A stretch of DNA of 64,000 bases. Source: an uncultured Rhodospirillales bacterium. Its GTDB lineage: Bacteria; Pseudomonadota; Alphaproteobacteria; CACIAM-22H2. Of this stretch, positions 51,124 through 60,283 are shown piece after piece. Where the stretch lies: assembly GCA_937926175.1 (NCBI GenBank), contig CALANV010000014.1:1-64000 (forward strand), in the 5' to 3' direction. Each line of letters begins with the position of its first letter. Position 1 is the first letter of the stretch. The translations under genes and the position numbers were made by a program. Under the pieces are notes generated by a model. That model did no database searches and was not told the DNA's origin. It worked only from the letters and a program-made list of their open reading frames with translations.

Positions 51124-53133
51124 TCATGGGGTTGCATGCCGTCGTTCGATGACCTGCCGTGCCAGGACGGCCACGGCAAGAGCGACACCGACGATCTTCG
51201 GATACATGATGTGCTCGGGCCTTATCGTACTCGAAGCCGCGTCGATCAGTCCTGGAAACAGCAGCAGGATGCCGGCAACGAGCAGGGCGACGCGCTCCAC
51301 CAGCCTAAGCCGCCGGAAAATCCAGTTCTGCGCCGCCGCGGCAAGGGCTGCAATACCGATGGCCGTGGTCAGAATGACCAGCACCACGTCGACGATCGAA
51401 CCGTTCTTCGGCATCGCCAGCAGAATGCCGATGCCGGCCGGATCGAGCACGAATACGAACGGCACGAGAAAGGCCGGCATCGTGTACTTCCAGGATTGAA
51501 GCGTCGTCTTGTAGGGATCGCCCCCGGTGATGGCTGCGGCGGCGAACGGCGACAGCGCCGTCGGCGGCGATACCTCGGACAGTACGGCGTAATAGAAGAT
51601 GAACATGTGTGCGGCGAAATCCGGCACGCCGAGCTGGATGAGCGCCGGGGCGGCAATGACCGCACAGATGATGTAGGACGCCGTTACCGGAACGGCGAGC
51701 CCCACGATCCACACGATCAGCGACGTGAAGAGTGCCGTCAGCAGCAGATTGCCGCCCGCATATGCGATGACGATCGAGCTGAACTTGAGGCCGAGGCCGG
51801 TCAGCGTGACGACACCGACGATGATGCCGGCCGCGGCGCAGGTCGCCGCGACGTTGAGCATGCCGATCGAGCCCGCAGCGAGCGCCTGGACGAGCTTGGT
51901 CGGAACGAGCGCGCTGTCGCGCCGCAAATAACTCACTGCGATTGCGAGCACGATCGACCAGAAGACCGACGATTCGGGCGAGAAGCCCCAGACCATCAGG
52001 GCGATGACGGAAACCAGCGAGGTGAAGTGGAAGCCGTGCTGCTTCGTGAGTTCCCACAGGCTTTGGCGCTTCTCGATCGTGACGTCACGGATTCCGAACC
52101 GTCCGACGTCGAGTTCCACCATCACGAACAGCGCGAAATAGTAGAGGCATGTCGGAATCACCGCCATCCGGATCACGTCAAGATACGAGATCCTAAGGAA
52201 CTCGGCGATCAGGAAGGCTGCCGCGCCGAGCACCGGCGGCGACAGGATAGCGCCCAAGCCCCCCGCCGCGAGCAGTCCGCCCGCATCCTCACGCCGGTAT
52301 CCGGCCTTGGCCAACATCGGATAGGCGATGGAACCGAGCGCCACGGTGGTCGCTACGCCCGACCCCGACGGTCCGCCCAACAAAAAAGACGCAAGCGTCA
52401 CCGCCCGGCCGCCGCTCGTCGGCTTTCCGCCCATCAGGTTGAACGAGAAATCGATGAAGAAGCGGCCCGCGCCCGAGAACTGCAGGACGGCGCCGAAGAT
52501 CGTGAACAGGATGATAAGCGTCGACGAAACGTTGACGGCGGTACCGAAGACGCCTTCGAGCGTCATGTAAAGGTGACCGATCAAACGATCGATATCGTAT
52601 CCGCGATGCGTCCAGGGCGGCGGCAGGTACGGACCGAAGATCGCATAGGCGATGAAGACCACCGACACCACAGGCATGATCAGTCCCGTGCTGCGCCGCG
52701 TCGCTTCCAGCAGCAAAATCAGAAAGACGACGCCGAACCACACGTCGGTCTGGTTCGGCAACGTGGACCGATCCATGAGATCGTCGCCGCCCTGGATCAG
52801 GTACCAGATGGTCGCAACCGAAGCCAAGGCCGCCACCACGTCCCAAGGCATCAGGCGGTTGCGGAACCGCTTCGCCGCCGGAAACAGGAGATAAATCAGA
52901 AACAGCGCAAAACCGACATGGACGGCGCGCAGGATCGGCGGGCTGATGATGTCGTACGCGCCGTAGAGGTGAAACAGCGTCATGGCGACGGCGGTGCCCG
53001 TCACGAACCATCCGAGCCAGCCGCCGAACCGGTTGGTCGCACCTTCTTCGGCTTCGACGTACTCCTCTGCCTTCTTAATCGCCTCGTCGCTGATCTGGGC
53101 GTTAACCGCTTCGTTCCCCGGCCGAGCCGTCAT
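51124..53133 (-). CDS. TRAP transporter fused permease (DctQ-DctM, TAXI type)
   Basis: 669 residues. The N-terminal DctQ-like helices (about 40-170) are fused to a DctM-like 12-helix domain. Family segments include SFLLGGPSGSGVATTVALGS, YRREDAGGLLAAGGLGAILS, AVLSEVSPPTALSPFAAAAI and TGGDPYKTTLQSWKYTMPAF, typical of permeases that work with TAXI binding proteins. It likely imports a carboxylate or amino acid using a sodium or proton gradient. It lies downstream of its binding-protein gene across a hairpin-containing gap. Confidence 0.93.
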   Translation of the reverse strand: MTARPGNEAVNAQISDEAIKKAEEYVEAEEGATNRFGGWLGWFVTGTAVAMTLFHLYGAYDIISPPILRAVHVGFALFLIYLLFPAAKRFRNRLMPWDVVAALASVATIWYLIQGGDDLMDRSTLPNQTDVWFGVVFLILLLEATRRSTGLIMPVVSVVFIAYAIFGPYLPPPWTHRGYDIDRLIGHLYMTLEGVFGTAVNVSSTLIILFTIFGAVLQFSGAGRFFIDFSFNLMGGKPTSGGRAVTLASFLLGGPSGSGVATTVALGSIAYPMLAKAGYRREDAGGLLAAGGLGAILSPPVLGAAAFLIAEFLRISYLDVIRMAVIPTCLYYFALFVMVELDVGRFGIRDVTIEKRQSLWELTKQHGFHFTSLVSVIALMVWGFSPESSVFWSIVLAIAVSYLRRDSALVPTKLVQALAAGSIGMLNVAATCAAAGIIVGVVTLTGLGLKFSSIVIAYAGGNLLLTALFTSLIVWIVGLAVPVTASYIICAVIAAPALIQLGVPDFAAHMFIFYYAVLSEVSPPTALSPFAAAAITGGDPYKTTLQSWKYTMPAFLVPFVFVLDPAGIGILLAMPKNGSIVDVVLVILTTAIGIAALAAAAQNWIFRRLRLVERVALLVAGILLLFPGLIDAASSTIRPEHIMYPKIVGVALAVAVLARQVIERRHATP

Positions 53134-53209
53134 TCGTCCTCCCAGCTACTGTCGCGCCACCCGCCTCCCGAGCAGTGACGCGAGAACCCGCAGAAGTAGA
53201 ATAGGCTGA

Positions 53210-53241
53210 GCGCCCCGCTCCGGCTACCCGAAGCGGGGCGC
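53210..53241 (-). promoter_or_regulatory. Hairpin between the TAXI binding-protein and permease genes
   Basis: A perfect 10-bp GC stem (53210-53219 with 53232-53241) closes a 12-base loop, about 25 bases after the binding-protein stop on the minus strand. It lacks a T-run and probably stabilises the upstream mRNA or causes partial termination. Confidence 0.7.
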
Positions 53242-53266
53242 CCGCTTTACTCGAAAGACGCCGTCG

Positions 53267-54229
53267 TCAGTTTGTGACTTTGACCCCTTTTTCGGCGTAG
53301 TACTTGAGCGCGCCGGGATGGAACGGTACCGGCGAGTTCGCCTGCTGCTGGTCCTCGAACGTCACCTCGGCGGCTGACTTGTGGACGGCGATCCATTCGT
53401 CCTTGTGCTCGAAGATCGTTTTCACGATCTGGTACGCCATCTCGTCGCTCATACTCGCGTGTGCGACCAGAATATTCCAGACATTGGCCTGGTGGTTGTC
53501 CTTGTCCTGTCCCGGATAGGAGCCGGCCTTGATGACGCCCCTGGCGTAGAGCGGGCCGTATTTCTCGTTCATCTTCGGAACGAGATCGGCGTGATCGATC
53601 AGCTTGATCTTGACCCCGGGGGTCGCACCGAGATCGGTCACGGCCGAGGTGGGCACGCCGCCGACCCAGAAATAAGCGTCGATCTTGCGGTCCTTGAGCG
53701 CGTTGGTCGATTCGGCAGCGCCGAGTCGCTCGCGGATGAGGTCCTTGTTCGGATCTATCCCGGCAGCCTCGAGCACCCGGAACGCCATCACCTCGGTCGC
53801 GCTTCCCTGCGATCCGGTCGACACGCGCTTGCCCTTGAGGTCCTGGATCGTGTTGATGCCCGTGCCCTCCACCGTAACGACGTGCATGCGGTTCGGATAG
53901 AGAACAACGAGCGTCCGGTGATCGACCTTGCTGCCGGAGAACTTGCCCTGGCCGGTGTGCGCATCGAGGCTTGCATCGGCCATGGTGAAGCCGATGTCGG
54001 CACGCTTCGCGCCGATCAGCTTCAGGTTGTCGACCGAGCCACCGGTAACCTCCGCCGTGGCCTGCCAGCCCGGTACGTACTTCGTCAGCAGGTTGGCCAA
54101 CCCGCCGCCGAGCGGATAGTACACGCCGCCGGTTCCTCCGGTGACGATCGACAGATTTTGTTGCGCGAAGGCGGTGCCTGCCAGATTGATGCCGATCAGC
54201 AGCGCCACGCTCCATATCAGACGTTTCAT
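53267..54229 (-). CDS. TAXI-family TRAP transporter substrate-binding protein
   Basis: 320 residues from the ATG at 54229. The signal peptide MKRLIWSVALLIGINLAGTA is cleaved near AFA-Q. The mature protein opens with LSIVTGGTGGVYYPLGGGLA, the TAXI signature, and contains QDLKGKRVSTGSQGSATEVM and DAYFWVGGVPTSAVTDLG. It captures the solute for the fused permease downstream. The ligand is unknown; glutamate and dicarboxylates are reported for some relatives. Confidence 0.94.
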   Translation of the reverse strand: MKRLIWSVALLIGINLAGTAFAQQNLSIVTGGTGGVYYPLGGGLANLLTKYVPGWQATAEVTGGSVDNLKLIGAKRADIGFTMADASLDAHTGQGKFSGSKVDHRTLVVLYPNRMHVVTVEGTGINTIQDLKGKRVSTGSQGSATEVMAFRVLEAAGIDPNKDLIRERLGAAESTNALKDRKIDAYFWVGGVPTSAVTDLGATPGVKIKLIDHADLVPKMNEKYGPLYARGVIKAGSYPGQDKDNHQANVWNILVAHASMSDEMAYQIVKTIFEHKDEWIAVHKSAAEVTFEDQQQANSPVPFHPGALKYYAEKGVKVTN

Positions 54230-54385
54230 TCGTTCTCTCCCTAAGCAGGCATTATTTGGTGCCGCGCCGCCGGCAGCGGACACAGCTTTGCCGGCCCCGA
54301 CTATATAATTTCGCCGCGTGCGTATCTACACTGTCTGGATCGGGCCGTTTCGCGGCATTGCTCCTGCCTTTTGAGGCCTCATGCC

Positions 54386-55408
54386 GTGCCGTTTCACCTA
54401 TGGTCCCCTTCCGGGTTCCTGCACGTCGCCCTGATCGTTGCGGTGGTGGCGGTGCTCACCCCGCTGCGACCGGCAGCGGCGTCCGGCCCTGATCTACCTG
54501 CATGGCGGGCACCGATCGGGCGCGACCATCCTCTCGTTGGCCGCATCTTCCGCATCGCCGGGCAGGCACCGGCGACTGCACTCGCCCCGCTCGAGGTCGT
54601 TCATGCGCTCGAGAGGACCGATTTCATTCTTCTGGGGGAGAAGCACGACAATCCAGATCATCACGCGTTGCAGGCATGGACGATCACGGCACTCGCGCAC
54701 AGCGGACGCCGGTCGGCGATCGCGCTGGAGATGATCGGCAGCGATCAGGCGCCGGCGCTCGCGCGCTATCTGGCGGCACCCGATGCCGACGCGGTCGGCC
54801 TTGGCGAAGCGGTCGGCTGGCGGGCGCGTGGCTGGCCGGACTGGGAAATCTATGCCCCGATTGCCCGCGCCGCGCTTCAGGCGAACCTGCCTATCGTGGC
54901 GGCAGACATCGCGTCGAAAATTCAGCAGCAGGTCAGCCGAAACGGCATCGCCTCCCTGCCCCCGGAATTGCGCACGCGGCTCGACCTCGACGTCGGCTTC
55001 GATGCCGCACAGGCAGCTTCCCTCGCAACCGAGCTTCGGGCCAGCCATTGCGGACACGTGTCCGAGGAAAAGCTGCCGAACATGATGGACGTGCAACGCA
55101 TGCGCGACGCGCATATGGCCCATGCGCTGGTCGCTGCGGCAGCCCTGCCTCGGGTCGACGGCGCCATTCTGATCGCCGGCATCGGCCATGTCCGCCGTGA
55201 TCGCGGGATTCCCTGGCAGCTCGAACGGATGGCGCCAGGCCGGACCGTTGCCGTTGTCGCCTTCATCGAGGTCGACCGATCGCGTCCAAATGTCGATGAC
55301 TACGATGTCGTCGGACGGTTCGACTACGTCTGGTTCACGCCTCGCCTCGACGACGAGGATCCGTGCATCAGGTTCTTCGAGCGTCTGCGGCGTCCACGGC
55401 CGCAATAG
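54386..55408 (+). CDS. ChaN-like haem-binding/uptake family protein
   Basis: 340 residues from a GTG at 54386 with GAGG nine bases upstream; a TTG at 54371 is also in frame. An export signal (HVALIVAVVAVLTPLRPAAA) is followed by the ChaN (DUF399) domain with FILLGEKHDNPDHHALQAWT near 80, RSAIALEMIGSDQAPALARY, and a late IAGIGHVRRDRGIPWQL. ChaN of Campylobacter binds haem as a lipoprotein; no lipobox is seen here. It lies alone between the TRAP and Cox clusters. Confidence 0.8.
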   Translation: MPFHLWSPSGFLHVALIVAVVAVLTPLRPAAASGPDLPAWRAPIGRDHPLVGRIFRIAGQAPATALAPLEVVHALERTDFILLGEKHDNPDHHALQAWTITALAHSGRRSAIALEMIGSDQAPALARYLAAPDADAVGLGEAVGWRARGWPDWEIYAPIARAALQANLPIVAADIASKIQQQVSRNGIASLPPELRTRLDLDVGFDAAQAASLATELRASHCGHVSEEKLPNMMDVQRMRDAHMAHALVAAAALPRVDGAILIAGIGHVRRDRGIPWQLERMAPGRTVAVVAFIEVDRSRPNVDDYDVVGRFDYVWFTPRLDDEDPCIRFFERLRRPRPQ

Positions 55409-55526
55409 CACCGGTACCGGCCTTGCATCTTGCGCCTCGCACCCACGCTTGCGCAGCAGATCGACGATTGCGTGCACCGGACCGCGTCGCTAGTCTCGCC
55501 GCCGAATCGAAGCGGAGGAACCTACG

Positions 55527-56162
55527 ATGCAGATGACCGGCGAGTACCGGATTCCAGCGCCGCGGGATGTGGTTTGGCGCAGCCTCAACGATCCGGACAT
55601 CCTGAAGCAGTGCATTCCCGGGTGCGAGACAGTCGACAAGGTCTCCGATACGGAGTTCACGGCCAAAGTGGCGCTCGCCGTCGGTCCGGTGAAGGCGAAG
55701 TTCAATGGCAAAGTGACGCTCAGCGACCTCGATCCCCCGAACGGCTACACGATTTCCGGTGAGGGGCAGGGTGGCGTCGCCGGTTTCGGGAAGGGTTCCG
55801 CGACGGTGAAACTCGAGTCCGAAGGGCCATCGACGACCTTGCTTCGCTATACCGCGCAGGCGACCGTCGGCGGCAAGCTCGCGCAGGTCGGTGCCCGCCT
55901 CATCGATGCAACCGCGAAAAAGCTCGCCGATGAGTTCTTCAGCCGGTTTGCCCAGGCTGTCGCCGTAGCGCCCGAGGCCGAGCCTGCGCCGGCAGCCGAG
56001 CCGTCGGTTGCGCCGGCTCCCGAGGCCGCGACGCCGACGCCCGCCACCGATGCGACGGGCCCGCACCCGACGGCATCGCGCCCCGCGTTACCGCCGCGCG
56101 TTTGGATTCCGGCGCTGATCGCGGCAATCGCCATCCTGCTTTGGCTTGTCACGCGTTCGTAA
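55527..56162 (+). CDS. coxG: CoxG-family protein (CO dehydrogenase subunit G)
   Basis: 211 residues. Residues 1-150 are an SRPBCC/CoxG domain (GEYRIPAPRDVVWRSLNDPD, ILKQCIPGCETVDKV, ATVGGKLAQVGARLIDATAK). A Pro/Ala-rich linker (about 150-190) leads to one C-terminal membrane helix (WIPALIAAIAILLWLV). CoxG of Oligotropha recruits CO dehydrogenase to the cytoplasmic membrane, and this layout fits that anchoring role. GGAGG precedes the ATG. It lies about 100 bases upstream of coxS. Confidence 0.9.
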   Translation: MQMTGEYRIPAPRDVVWRSLNDPDILKQCIPGCETVDKVSDTEFTAKVALAVGPVKAKFNGKVTLSDLDPPNGYTISGEGQGGVAGFGKGSATVKLESEGPSTTLLRYTAQATVGGKLAQVGARLIDATAKKLADEFFSRFAQAVAVAPEAEPAPAAEPSVAPAPEAATPTPATDATGPHPTASRPALPPRVWIPALIAAIAILLWLVTRS

Positions 56163-56263
56163 CTTGCTTCCCTTTCCACGCCCTTGACGGGTTTGGAACG
56201 TCGCAGGAAACTTAGTTAATCAACGCTTGTGAAACGCCGAATGATATCGGTGGGAGGTGTCGC

Positions 56264-56755
56264 ATGCCGCACGTGTCCTTGACCGTCAACGGAAAACCGG
56301 CGTCGGCCGACGTCGAGAATCGCACGCTGCTCGTACAGCTTTTGCGAGAGAAGCTTGGGCTGACGGGAACGCATGTCGGCTGCGATACCAGCCAGTGCGG
56401 CGCGTGTGTCGTCCACGTCAACGGCCGCTCGGTCAAGAGCTGCACGATTCTCGCCGTGCAGTGCGAGGGCGCGAATGTCACGACCATCGAAGGGCTTGCA
56501 ACCGACGGCAAGCTCCACCCGATGCAGGAGGCGTTCCGCGAAAATCACGGGCTTCAGTGCGGCTTCTGCACGCCCGGCATGGTGATGAGCGCGCTCGATC
56601 TCGTGAAGCACAACCCCGATCCCAGCGAGCGCGAAGTTCGCGAATGGCTCGAGGGTAATCTCTGTCGCTGCACGGGTTATCACAACATCGTCAAGTCCAT
56701 CCTGGCCGGTGCCGCCGCCATGCGCGGCCAGCCGACCAAGGCTGCCGCAGAGTGA
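56264..56755 (+). CDS. coxS: Molybdenum hydroxylase [2Fe-2S] small subunit (CoxS type)
   Basis: 163 residues. The plant-type [2Fe-2S] cluster is bound by C40, C45, C48 and C60; the second cluster by C99, C102, C134 and C136 in CGFCTPGM and LCRCTGYHN. It passes electrons from the molybdenum centre to FAD. Domain order and length match CoxS/CutS. It is 10 bases from coxL and presumably forms an (LMS)2 complex in the cytoplasm. Confidence 0.96.
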   Translation: MPHVSLTVNGKPASADVENRTLLVQLLREKLGLTGTHVGCDTSQCGACVVHVNGRSVKSCTILAVQCEGANVTTIEGLATDGKLHPMQEAFRENHGLQCGFCTPGMVMSALDLVKHNPDPSEREVREWLEGNLCRCTGYHNIVKSILAGAAAMRGQPTKAAAE

Positions 56756-56765
56756 GAGGTGAGCC

Positions 56766-59150
56766 ATGGCACCCCGGGATGATGGAATCGGCGCCGCCGT
56801 ACGGCGCAAGGAGGATTTCCGTTTCCTGACCGGCCGCGGACTGTACGTCGACGACATCGTGCGTCCGGGCCAGCTTTACGCCTATATCCTGCGCTCACCG
56901 CACGCTCATGCGGAGATCCGGGCGATCGACACCGCCAAGGCGATGCGTGCGAAGGGCGTCGTCGCCGTGTTCACCGGCGCCGACATGGCCAAGGACAACG
57001 TCGGCAGCCTGCCCTGCGGCTGGCAGGTCAAGAACAAGGACGGCAGCCCGATGAATGAGCCGCCGCACCCGCCGCTCGCCGTCGACCGCGTGCGCCACGT
57101 CGGCGATCCCGTGGCGGTGGTGATCGCCGACAGCCGCGAGGCGGCGAAGGATGCCGCTGAACTGGTTGAGATCGACTATCGCCCCCTGCCCGCCGTCGTT
57201 TCCGTGGCGGAGGCGATCAAGCCCGGCGCGCCGCAGGTGTGGGACATCGCGCCCGGCAACACGTGCTACGACTGGGAGATCGGCGACAAGGCTGCCGTCG
57301 ATGCCGCGTTCAGCCGAGCGCACCACGTCGCGCGGATCGAACTCGTCAACAACCGCCTGGTACCCAACGCGATGGAGCCGCGCGCGGCAATCGGCGATTT
57401 CGACCCGGCATCGGGCGAGTACACGCTCTACACCACGAGCCAGAACCCGCACGTGATCCGCCTGCTGATGGGCGCGTTCGTGCTCCACATCCCCGAGAGC
57501 AAGCTGCGGGTCTATGCGCCCGACGTCGGCGGCGGTTTCGGCTCCAAGATCTTCCATTACGCCGAGGAGGCGATCGTCACCTGGGCTGCCGGCAAGGTGA
57601 AGCGGCCGGTCAAGTGGACGGCGGAGCGCTCGGAGTCCTTCATGACCGACGCCCATGGACGCGATCACGTTACGCGGGCCGAGCTCGCGCTCGACCGCGA
57701 CGGCAAGTTCCTGGGGCTGCGCGTCTCCACGCTCGCCAACATGGGCGCGTATCTGTCGACCTTCGCGCCCTGCGTGCCGACCTACCTCTATGCGACGCTG
57801 CTCGCCGGCGTGTACACGACGCCGGCGATCTACGCAGAAGTGCGCGCCGTGTTCACCAACACGGTACCGGTCGACGCGTATCGCGGCGCCGGCCGGCCCG
57901 AGGCCACGTATCTGCTCGAGCGTCTCGTCGACGTGGCCGCCCGCGAGATGAACATTGATCCGGTCGAGATCCGCCGTCGCAACTTCATCGCGCCGGACGC
58001 CTTCCCCTACCAGACGCCGGTCGCACTGCAATATGACAGCGGCAACTACCACGCGACCTTGGACCAGGCGCTGAAGGCCGCCGACTGGGCCGGCTTCCCG
58101 AAGCGGCGCGAGGAGGCGCGCAAGCGCGGCAAGCTGCGGGGCATCGGTATCTCGACCTATATCGAGGCCTGCGGCATTGCACCGTCGAACGTCGTCGGCG
58201 CGCTCGGTGCGCGCGCCGGCCTATACGAAGCGGCCGAGGTCCGCGTCCATCCGACCGGAACCGTCACCGTGTTTACCGGCTGCCACAGCCACGGTCAGGG
58301 CCACGAGACGACCTACGCCCAGCTCGTCGCCGAAGGGCTGGGCATTCCCATCGAGAACGTCGAGATCGTCCACGGCGATACGGCCAAGATCCCCTTCGGT
58401 ATGGGGACATATGGTTCACGCTCGCTCGCGGTCGGCGGCTCGGCGATCGTGCGGGCGATGGACAAGATCATCCGCAAGGGCAAGAAGATCGCCTCACACC
58501 TGCTCGAAGCCGCCGAAGCGGATATCGAGTTCAAGGATGGCAAGTTCACGGTCGCCGGCACGGATCGCAGCAAGACGTTCGCCGAAGTCGCGCTTGCCGC
58601 CTATGTGCCGCATAACTATCCGCTCGATGAACTCGAGCCCGGGCTCGACGAGACGGCGTTCTACGATCCCAAGAACTTCACCTTCCCGGCCGGCTGTCAT
58701 ATCTGCGAGGTCGAGATCGACCCCGACACGGGCGTGACCCAGGTCGTCAACTTCACCGCTGTCGACGATGTCGGGCGCGTGATCAATCCCATGATCGTCG
58801 AAGGCCAGGTTCAGGGTGGCGTCGCGCAGGGCATCGGTCAGGCATTGCTCGAGAACTGCGTCTACGACGAGAACGGGCAGCTGCTGACCGGGTCGATGAT
58901 GGATTACACGATGCCGCGCGCCGACAACCTGCCCTCCATTGCCGTGTCGACGCATACGACGCTGTGCACGCACAACCCGCTGGGCGTGAAAGGATGCGGC
59001 GAAGTCGGTGCGATCGGCGCACCGCCGGCAGTGATCAACGCCATCGTCGATGCCCTGTCGTCGTACGGCATCACTCACATCGATATGCCAGCCACGCCCC
59101 AGCGCGTCTGGAAAGCGATCCAGGACGCTCGCATGAAGCAGGCGGCCTGA
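56766..59150 (+). CDS. coxL: Molybdenum hydroxylase large subunit, form II CO-dehydrogenase-like
   Basis: 794 residues. The molybdopterin-binding domains are complete. The active-site loop reads A371-Y-R-G-A-G-R377, the form II signature; form I CO dehydrogenases have AYXCSFR. The catalytic glutamate is E746 in KGCGEVGAIGAPP. Form II proteins have been linked to CO oxidation in some bacteria, but many act on other substrates, so CO should not be assumed. GGXXG-type molybdopterin contacts such as VGGGFGSK are present. It is 17 bases before coxM. Confidence 0.95.
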   Translation: MAPRDDGIGAAVRRKEDFRFLTGRGLYVDDIVRPGQLYAYILRSPHAHAEIRAIDTAKAMRAKGVVAVFTGADMAKDNVGSLPCGWQVKNKDGSPMNEPPHPPLAVDRVRHVGDPVAVVIADSREAAKDAAELVEIDYRPLPAVVSVAEAIKPGAPQVWDIAPGNTCYDWEIGDKAAVDAAFSRAHHVARIELVNNRLVPNAMEPRAAIGDFDPASGEYTLYTTSQNPHVIRLLMGAFVLHIPESKLRVYAPDVGGGFGSKIFHYAEEAIVTWAAGKVKRPVKWTAERSESFMTDAHGRDHVTRAELALDRDGKFLGLRVSTLANMGAYLSTFAPCVPTYLYATLLAGVYTTPAIYAEVRAVFTNTVPVDAYRGAGRPEATYLLERLVDVAAREMNIDPVEIRRRNFIAPDAFPYQTPVALQYDSGNYHATLDQALKAADWAGFPKRREEARKRGKLRGIGISTYIEACGIAPSNVVGALGARAGLYEAAEVRVHPTGTVTVFTGCHSHGQGHETTYAQLVAEGLGIPIENVEIVHGDTAKIPFGMGTYGSRSLAVGGSAIVRAMDKIIRKGKKIASHLLEAAEADIEFKDGKFTVAGTDRSKTFAEVALAAYVPHNYPLDELEPGLDETAFYDPKNFTFPAGCHICEVEIDPDTGVTQVVNFTAVDDVGRVINPMIVEGQVQGGVAQGIGQALLENCVYDENGQLLTGSMMDYTMPRADNLPSIAVSTHTTLCTHNPLGVKGCGEVGAIGAPPAVINAIVDALSSYGITHIDMPATPQRVWKAIQDARMKQAA

Positions 59151-59167
59151 TAAGGAGGACGTTCGCG

Positions 59168-59959
59168 ATGTACGATTTCGCCTATCACCGGCCGACGAAC
59201 CTTGCCGACGCGGCGCGCCTCGCCAAGGAGGCCGAGGCCAAGCTCATGGCCGGCGGAATGACGCTGATCCCGACGCTGAAGCAGCGCCTCGCCAAGCCGT
59301 CGGCGGTCATCGATCTGGGGGCCATCTCCGACCTCGTCGGCATCCGGGTCGAAGGGGGGCGTTTGACGATCGGCGCCCTGACGACGCACGCCGATGTTGC
59401 CCGTTCGGCGGAGGTCCGGCGGACCATTCCGGGCCTCGCCGATCTCGCCAACGGCATCGGTGACCCACAGGTCCGCAACCGCGGCACCATCGGCGGCTCG
59501 CTCGCCAACAACGATCCGGCGGCGGACTATCCTGCCGCGGTGCTAGGTCTGGGCGCCACGATCCAAACCAACGAGCGGTCGATCGCCGCCGACGACTACT
59601 TCAAGGGCTTGTTCGAGACGGCGCTCAAGGAAGGTGAAATCATCACGGCGGTGCATTTCCCGATCCCGGAAAAGGCCGCCTACGCCAAGTTCCCGAACCC
59701 TGCCTCGCGCTATGCCATCATCGGCGTGTTCATCGCCAAGGGCCCGCAGGGCGTACGCGTCGCCGTCACCGGCGCCGGCAACGGCGTGTTCCGCGTCAAG
59801 GCGATGGAAGACGCGCTCGCAAAGAACTGGTCGGCCGATGCAATCAACGACATCACCGTGCCGGCCTCGGAGTGCAACAGTGACATTCATGCCTCCAGCG
59901 AGTACCGCGCCCATCTGATCGGCGTCATGGCCAAGCGCGCGATCCAGGCGGCCGGCTGA
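59168..59959 (+). CDS. coxM: Molybdenum hydroxylase FAD-binding medium subunit (CoxM type)
   Basis: 263 residues, somewhat shorter than the usual about 280-290. It begins MYDFAYHRPTNLADAARLAK and has the FAD-binding segments AKLMAGGMTLIPTLKQRL and DPQVRNRGTIGGSLANNDPA. The first FAD motif reads AGGMTL where many CoxM proteins have AGGHSL. AAGGAGGA lies 9-10 bases before the ATG at 59168. It ends the structural operon ahead of a strong terminator. Confidence 0.94.
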   Translation: MYDFAYHRPTNLADAARLAKEAEAKLMAGGMTLIPTLKQRLAKPSAVIDLGAISDLVGIRVEGGRLTIGALTTHADVARSAEVRRTIPGLADLANGIGDPQVRNRGTIGGSLANNDPAADYPAAVLGLGATIQTNERSIAADDYFKGLFETALKEGEIITAVHFPIPEKAAYAKFPNPASRYAIIGVFIAKGPQGVRVAVTGAGNGVFRVKAMEDALAKNWSADAINDITVPASECNSDIHASSEYRAHLIGVMAKRAIQAAG

Positions 59960-60283
59960 CGCTCCAAGGGCTTGGGCGTATCGGGTGATCCGGTGTCCCG
60001 CCCCGATGTTTCACGGGTTGGACGGCGGGACACCAAAATTTTTTGATCTCAATGCTTTATGGGGGCCCCTTCATTGATCTTGCGCATCGCATGAGGATGG
60101 CGAATAAAATATAGGTAATTCAGGTTCTTATCCTATCTTCTTAAAGTTTGACTTGACGCCCTGCGGGGCCCGCCGGCGCATGAAACGCGCACATCTCGCC
60201 CGTGGCGGCAGACTGTCCTAACATCGGACCGACCGGTTTTCCGGTCCGTCGTTTTCCACGAACCTCCGACGACTTCTCTCCAT
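59960..60283. other. 324-base gap between coxM and the maturation genes
   Basis: The region begins with the coxM terminator (59992-60044). The rest is more AT-rich (AATAAAATATAGGTAATT near 60103) and should hold the promoter of the moxR operon. No gene is supported. Confidence 0.6.
59992..60044 (+). terminator. Rho-independent terminator after coxM
   Basis: GGTGTCCCGCC (59992-60002) pairs perfectly with GGCGGGACACC (60024-60034) across a 21-base loop, followed by AAAATTTTTT. It separates the coxGSLM genes from the maturation operon. Confidence 0.85.

Noticed and set aside
48579..51152. 857-codon plus-strand frame across tctC, tctB and tctA
   Set aside because: It runs in the wrong frame over three recognisable genes and is Arg/Pro-rich throughout, a GC-codon artefact.
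51115..53178. 687-codon plus-strand frame opposite the TRAP permease
   Set aside because: Composition is dominated by Arg, Asp, Gln and His with no family resemblance; the opposite strand encodes a clear 669-residue membrane protein.
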